A DNA stretch of 64,000 nt from Cryptomeria japonica (lineage: Eukaryota > Streptophyta > Pinopsida > Cupressales > Cupressaceae): NCBI RefSeq assembly GCF_030272615.1, contig NC_081415.1:597931335-597995334 (forward strand), read 5' to 3'. Position numbers and translations under genes: made by a program. The notes under the pieces were generated by a model. That model ran no database searches. It was not told where the DNA came from and saw only the letters and a program-made list of their open reading frames with translations. Below, in pieces: positions 59,627 to 64,000 of the stretch. How positions within the stretch are numbered: the stretch's first letter is position 1; every line of letters begins with the position of its first letter.

Positions 59627-62600
59627 TTATAAATACTTGAAGATGTCAGTAAAAATGGTCTTCAAAGATCCTAGGTGAGTGTCCCACCCACTCTTAAAGT
59701 TATCCAAAACTGTAATAAATGCACTAAATATAGTGGCATGAATCTCTAATTCCCTCAGATCAGATGACACAGGTTGATCCATCTCCTTTGTGCAGTCTAA
59801 TTTATTTCTTAGCATGGTATCCCACTGGGAGGCAATTAAGTATTAGAGTTCACCAACTCTACTCAAAATTTTATCCTTGCCCGCATTGAGACTTGAGATC
59901 TCATCATTTAGAGCCAAAATCTGTCCTTCCACATTGTTGGTTGGAGCTACATTGGGATCAAAGGACTGTGAAACAATAGCAAGTTTTCCCTGGCAAACAC
60001 CTATTTGTTTGTCTATATCTACAGTGAATTTAGGCAAAATTAGACAAGAATTATACAGTTTACCACCTTCTGTCAGGGTATCTAAAATAACTTGCAGACC
60101 TTTATTCAATCTCACCCTATCATCCTCAATCAACTTCTAGAATGTTTGCATCCTTAGATCCTTAAATCTATCCAAAACGCACTTAGTAGCAGACTTCTTT
60201 GAAGAGTTAAAACTAGTATTTACACTATTAATCAATTGAAACAATTTACTGGAGGGGCTAGCATTAGAATCTAATAGTACATTTGGAGCCACCTTCTACA
60301 AAACATTAACATACATCAAAATAATCCTTTTGTCTTATGTCTCAGACTTTACCAGATCATGGCTAGCTTGGGCTTGAACAACAACTGTGAGCATTAGCTT
60401 CTCAGCAGGGGACATCTGTCCAAGGTTCAGTGGACCATCTAGATTAATGGTGATTTGAGGTGGGGTCCTTGAGACTGCATGAGTGTCAATTGTTGGATCA
60501 ACAACTCTTTTTTCATTGTCTACCTCTATAGCCTTTACCTTTGTACCCTCTTCTTCCTTTTTACCTTCTCCATCCCCTTTATCTTATGCACTGGTGTTGC
60601 CACTTGGTGTAGTATCATCCTTTTGAATTTTGGGGGCTGTTGAACTGTTTACTACCAGAGGATTATCATCGGCCTTAATATCAAGATTTGTGTTGCCTTG
60701 ATCTTCCAGATGTCCCTCAACCTGAGTTTCACCCTTCTGATCAATGGAAACACCTTTCTTTTCTTCTTGTTGAGAAGACTTAAATGCATCTTTATACAAA
60801 GGATCATTTACAATTATTTTTCTCCATATGTCTTCTATCTCCTTTCTCACGTCTTCCACTCTTCCAATCCTTAACCTATTTACCCTATTTTTTCTTCTAA
60901 ACTCTTTCTTGTTGGCTTCCTCAATGTCTTTTGACTTCATCATGGGTGATATAGGTGCAAACAATTATCAACTCTCTCTCTTTTATTTCTCTATCAATCT
61001 TTCTAGATGTTAGCCTCCTTTCATCAATAATATTATAAAAATCCTTAGGGATACTACGCCCTAATTCAATCAAAGTTTTGCTAGAGTTATGCAAGTATTA
61101 AACTACAATTTCTTCAACCTTTCTCTGATCTTCCTCATCTAGATGTTCATAATAAGCTCCAAGTATCTTCAAGTTCCCATCAAGAATTATTTTATCTATT
61201 AGTTTCTTGGTTGACAGTGGAGGAACAATTGAGTATTTACCTTGAAAATTATCAGATTCAAGATCTTTGTCAAGTTGAGTTTTAACCTGTCTTCCTCTCT
61301 TGGGTCTTTTGGTAGGGGTAGGTTCAGATTTAGTTTTCTTTCTTTGATGGGCTCCACCGGTCTTGGACTTTCTCACTACTCTAAAAAATTCACCTTTCTT
61401 CTTAGCCTTGCCTGCTTCCTCCTCTGACTTAGTTTCAGAGGCCACCAGAGATAAATCAACATAAGTCCATTTGGGCTTCTCCTTTTTCTTCAACACTCCC
61501 TTTTTGGATGGGCTCTATCCTGAAGATGGTGTCACTAGAGTAGGGGTAGACTTGGTCTCCTTTGGTTGTGCTTTGGAGGGAACTGGGTCGGCCTTAGGCT
61601 TCTTGGTTTCCTCTTTGGTCTCCATTTGTGCACGTTTTTCTCTTGCTTACTTTACCCCCTCCTGGGTGAAACCCATCTACACTACCACTTCCTTAGCTAT
61701 CTTTGCAACTTTCCTTTTCATACTAGGAGAAGTGAATTGTTTGTTCAATTCAAGGTCTTTCTCCTTGAATGTTCCAAATCTTCCTTCTTTAGGATCAACT
61801 GGTTAGCTCAAAAGGTGTTGAGCATATGCCTCAATTGTGATAGAATCAGCTTCATACCCCATGGGCATGATCCACACTATCCTAGGCTCCATGAATTCCA
61901 TTTGACATTGATCTTTATCAACCATGAAGCAAATAGTTTTCTCATACTTCTCTATAATCTCTTTAGGGATTCTTTCTCTGTTTTTCATTGTAGCTTGGAA
62001 AGATTTGAAATAACCCCAGAGACAAAATATTCTTATTGTAGCATCTCCTATTCCCCACAATCCCTCTTTGATTTTCATTTCCACTAGTCTATTATAAGCC
62101 CATGAGACCTTTCCTTTCATGCTGGGTATCCCATTCAAGAAATATAAGGCCAAGCAAATAAGAAGAGTTCCATATTTAAAAGTGTGCTTCTTATCTTGCT
62201 TGATCTTCTTCAAATTATTGACCAACTTATTCAAAAGTAATGTACATAGATCATACCTCATGTCATTCTTCAACATATGATATGTAGTGTATATGGCAAT
62301 TCCAGAGATGGAGTTGTGTCTGCTAGATTAGTAAACTTTATATCTGACCACCATTGATGCAAACTTCACATCATGCTCCAAGATGTTGTTTATGGTCATT
62401 GCTCTGCTATCAAATTTGGAACCAGTAGTGGCTATCACTATGTTATTCGACACTTTCCTTGGGCCAGGTACTTCACCAATTTTATTGACACATGTCATAG
62501 CTCAAATTGCCTATTTAGTAAAATTGTGAGGCCTATCAAGCCACATGAACTCATCATGGACTCGACTAAGAATAAACCAGATCCACTCTTCTTCGTTGAA

Positions 62601-62911
62601 CAATGAAAAATGGAAGAACTGTGAAAAACCCTTGTCTTGAAGAAGCTTATATTCTTGTTTGAGGTTTCCCAAACTGTCCGCCAAGTGTGTGTTATAAAGG
62701 CTCCACATGTCCACGTTACCAAGCTCCTTGATATCACAATGGATGTACGCCCTAATATCTTCATTGTGAAGGATGTTGTAGGGTACCAAACAAAATGCAC
62801 AGGTTCTGGATCATCTTCAACAGACTTGAAAGGGTGTTTCTTGAAAATTGGTTTGGCCCTATCCTTAATCTTGATAACCAATGGGATAGGAATACCAGAA
62901 GCTGAAGCCAT
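59627..62911 (-). pseudogene. Unknown retroelement ORF ('ORF2'), most complete copy
   Basis: The start is MASASGIPIPLVIKIKDRAK at 62911. After a frameshift near 62770 the protein continues as DMWSLYNTHLADSLGNL, ILSRVHDEFMWLDRPHNFTK, FASMVVRYKVY and then MLKNDMRYDLCTLLLNKLV (62276). YGTLLICLALYFLNG and YEKTICFMVDKDQCQMEFMEP follow. Next come a Lys-rich linker with RPKRGRQ, KKLIDKIILDGNLK near 61200, a second basic stretch at 60964, and a coiled-coil end (MIEDDRVRLNKGLQV, later LILPKFTVDID). Stops and frameshifts occur about every 100-150 codons. No enzyme motif was found. The product looks like a structural or nucleic-acid-associated protein. Copies lie at 10.9-13.7 kb (C-terminal part) and 25.9-26.8 kb (N-terminal part). 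Confidence 0.7.
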
Positions 62912-63312
62912 TTCGAGCTTAGGGCTTTTGAAAATTGATAGTTTGGCACAAATAAATACCTTGATTCACAAAGGGGCACTAGAATTCACTTTAGGATCAC
63001 TGAAATCACTGTTGAAATTGCCAAGTCGCTTCGCTCTACTTCTCTACACTATTCACTTTATTGCATTATGATGAATGAAGCTTTCAAATGCCTTTTTAAC
63101 CTTCAAAGACCTAATTCTTAATTACAATAAATGTTGCAACCGGTTATCTTGATTTTCATGAAGTTCCTAACTAGCACATCAAATCACTGAAGCTTTTGGA
63201 TAACATTTGCATGTTCAATTTAAGCCTTTGCAACCTTCTGAGATCGATTGCAGTTCACCGAAGAGGGGGTTCTTATAATATTTATGAAAATTTCCCCTTA
63301 AGGGGTAAAGAC
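62912..63312 (-). other. Spacer between Gag and the unknown ORF
   Basis: About 400 bases have no conserved frame. The corresponding spacer in the 25.9-29.2 kb element (about 26843-27200) is of similar length. A promoter or splice acceptor for the second ORF could lie here; none was recognised. Confidence 0.4.
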
Positions 63313-63960
63313 CTAGTTATCATATGAAGATGCTACAGATTTGGGTGTAGATCCATTGTTTTCTTTAGATTCATCTTTCCTGACCCACATCTTCTCATGT
63401 TTGTCTCTGATCTCTTCTACCTTTGCCTTTCCCTTCTCATCTGATTTGTTCTTGTCTATCAGAGCATTGTTCTTGCTTCTACAGCAATATGATTGGTTTT
63501 GTTGCATGCACAAAAAATAACATTTCTTTTCATAGGTTTGAAGTTCATCTGATTTGATCTCATCCTGCACTGGTTATAGATATGTCCAAACATCCCACAG
63601 ATATAGCACCTCTTGTTTTGGAAGTTATTCATTACTCTCTACACATATTTGACTTGTGACCAAAATTATTTCATATGAAACACTGATCGGTAAAGGTAGG
63701 AACATTGTTCATGTTGTTCATTCCATTATTCATGCTACTTCTACATTGATTCACCATATGACCAAATTTATTGCAAGTAAAGAATCTACCATTAAATTTA
63801 TGAGCATTAGGTTGTCTTACCAGATGATTCTTTCTCTTCTTCAGATCAGGTTTTGCATTACTTTGTCCAGATCAAGAGGATTCACTTTTCTCAAATCCAA
63901 GTCCTCGCATGTCCTTTCCATGTCTCTAACTTTCCAGCATCTCATCAAGCCTTGCTGAGC
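63313..63960 (-). pseudogene. Gag C-terminal region with a CCHC zinc-knuckle array
   Basis: The minus strand encodes, in several frames, at least four knuckles. FTCNKFGHMVNQC (about 63735-63780) has its first Cys replaced by Phe. A worn CFI.NNFGHKSNMC lies near 63650. A complete CYICGMFGHIYNQC lies at about 63568-63610. KCYFLCMQQNQSYCC near 63490-63530 is degenerate. Upstream, a DMRGLGFEKSES motif (near 63900) resembles the short Gly-Leu-Gly-Phe/Tyr segment before knuckles in Copia-type Gag. A charged Lys/Glu tail closes the frame at 63313. The window ends before the Gag N terminus. Confidence 0.65.
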
Positions 63961-64000
63961 TAGCTTTGAATTTGTCTTTGTAATTATTAGTAGTAGCAAG

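Larger units (their letters stand above)
58573..64000 (-). mobile_element. LTR element with CCHC-array Gag and unknown second ORF (runs off the window)
   Basis: Read on the minus strand from the right edge it contains a Gag C terminus with a zinc-knuckle array (63960-63313), a spacer, an unknown ORF of roughly 1000 codons (62911-59627), purine tracts and a 3' LTR (59448-58573). No polymerase, integrase or protease lies between them. The 5' LTR is outside the window. It is the most complete of three family members here. Confidence 0.75.

Noticed and set aside
61566-62087. 173-aa plus-strand frame
   Set aside because: It lies opposite the unknown ORF, which has homologues elsewhere in the window; the plus frame has none.

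Overview
This looks like a transposon-dominated stretch of a large plant nuclear genome. It is AT-rich and gene-poor. It holds LTR retrotransposons with LTRs of about 0.9 to 1.7 kb, a plant-type LINE carrying an RNase H domain, and long GA, CT and TA/CA microsatellites. The LTR families, several of which share a conserved 'CTAAGAGGGGGGGTGAATC' end block, suggest a gymnosperm, possibly a conifer. That is an inference from sequence style and not a proven assignment.

Layout. 86-7844 (minus) is a decayed LINE: ORF1 (DUF4283 plus a damaged zinc knuckle), ORF2 (endonuclease, reverse transcriptase, zf-RVT, RNase H) and an unexpected third ORF that overlaps the end of RNase H. 8.2-9.9 kb is a GA-rich island flanked by palindromic repeats. 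10.74-15.08 kb (plus) is a 5'-truncated LTR element with an unknown coiled-coil ORF in place of pol, split by a solo-LTR-like insertion. 16363-24343 (minus) is a complete but mutated Ty3/gypsy chromovirus-like element with two LTRs, tRNA-iMet-type PBS, gag, protease, RT, RNase H, integrase and chromodomain remnant. It is inserted near the 3' end of an older LTR element whose PPT lies at about 24.48 kb. 25.86-29.2 kb (minus) is a decayed LTR element with a coiled-coil/CCHC-array Gag followed by an unknown second ORF. 29.2-35.6 kb is LTR-like and AT-rich non-coding DNA.

35860-45898 is a full-length LTR element (minus, 10.0 kb, perfect AATAG target duplication, tRNA-Trp-type PBS). Its only long ORF is an uninterrupted 947-codon P/Q/S-rich protein, and no pol was seen. 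It lies beside an exon-like segment at 35642-35746. 47361-47930 (plus) is the best candidate host gene: a 189-aa membrane-anchored protein with a C-terminal DUF761 motif, a TATA box and a polyadenylation signal. 51.0-51.7 kb is a TA/CA microsatellite. 51880-53540 is an LTR with the same tRNA-Trp-type PBS and a short internal remnant. 58573-64000 (minus) is another member of the CCHC-array Gag plus unknown-ORF family and runs off the window.

The main theme is a set of LTR elements that appear to have no pol. Three copies (10.7, 25.9 and 58.6 kb) share an undescribed long second ORF, and the 10-kb element has a different intact orphan ORF. Two elements also share a hairpin placed directly against the polypurine tract. 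The elements presumably depend on polymerases supplied by other retrotransposons; this is inferred from the missing pol.
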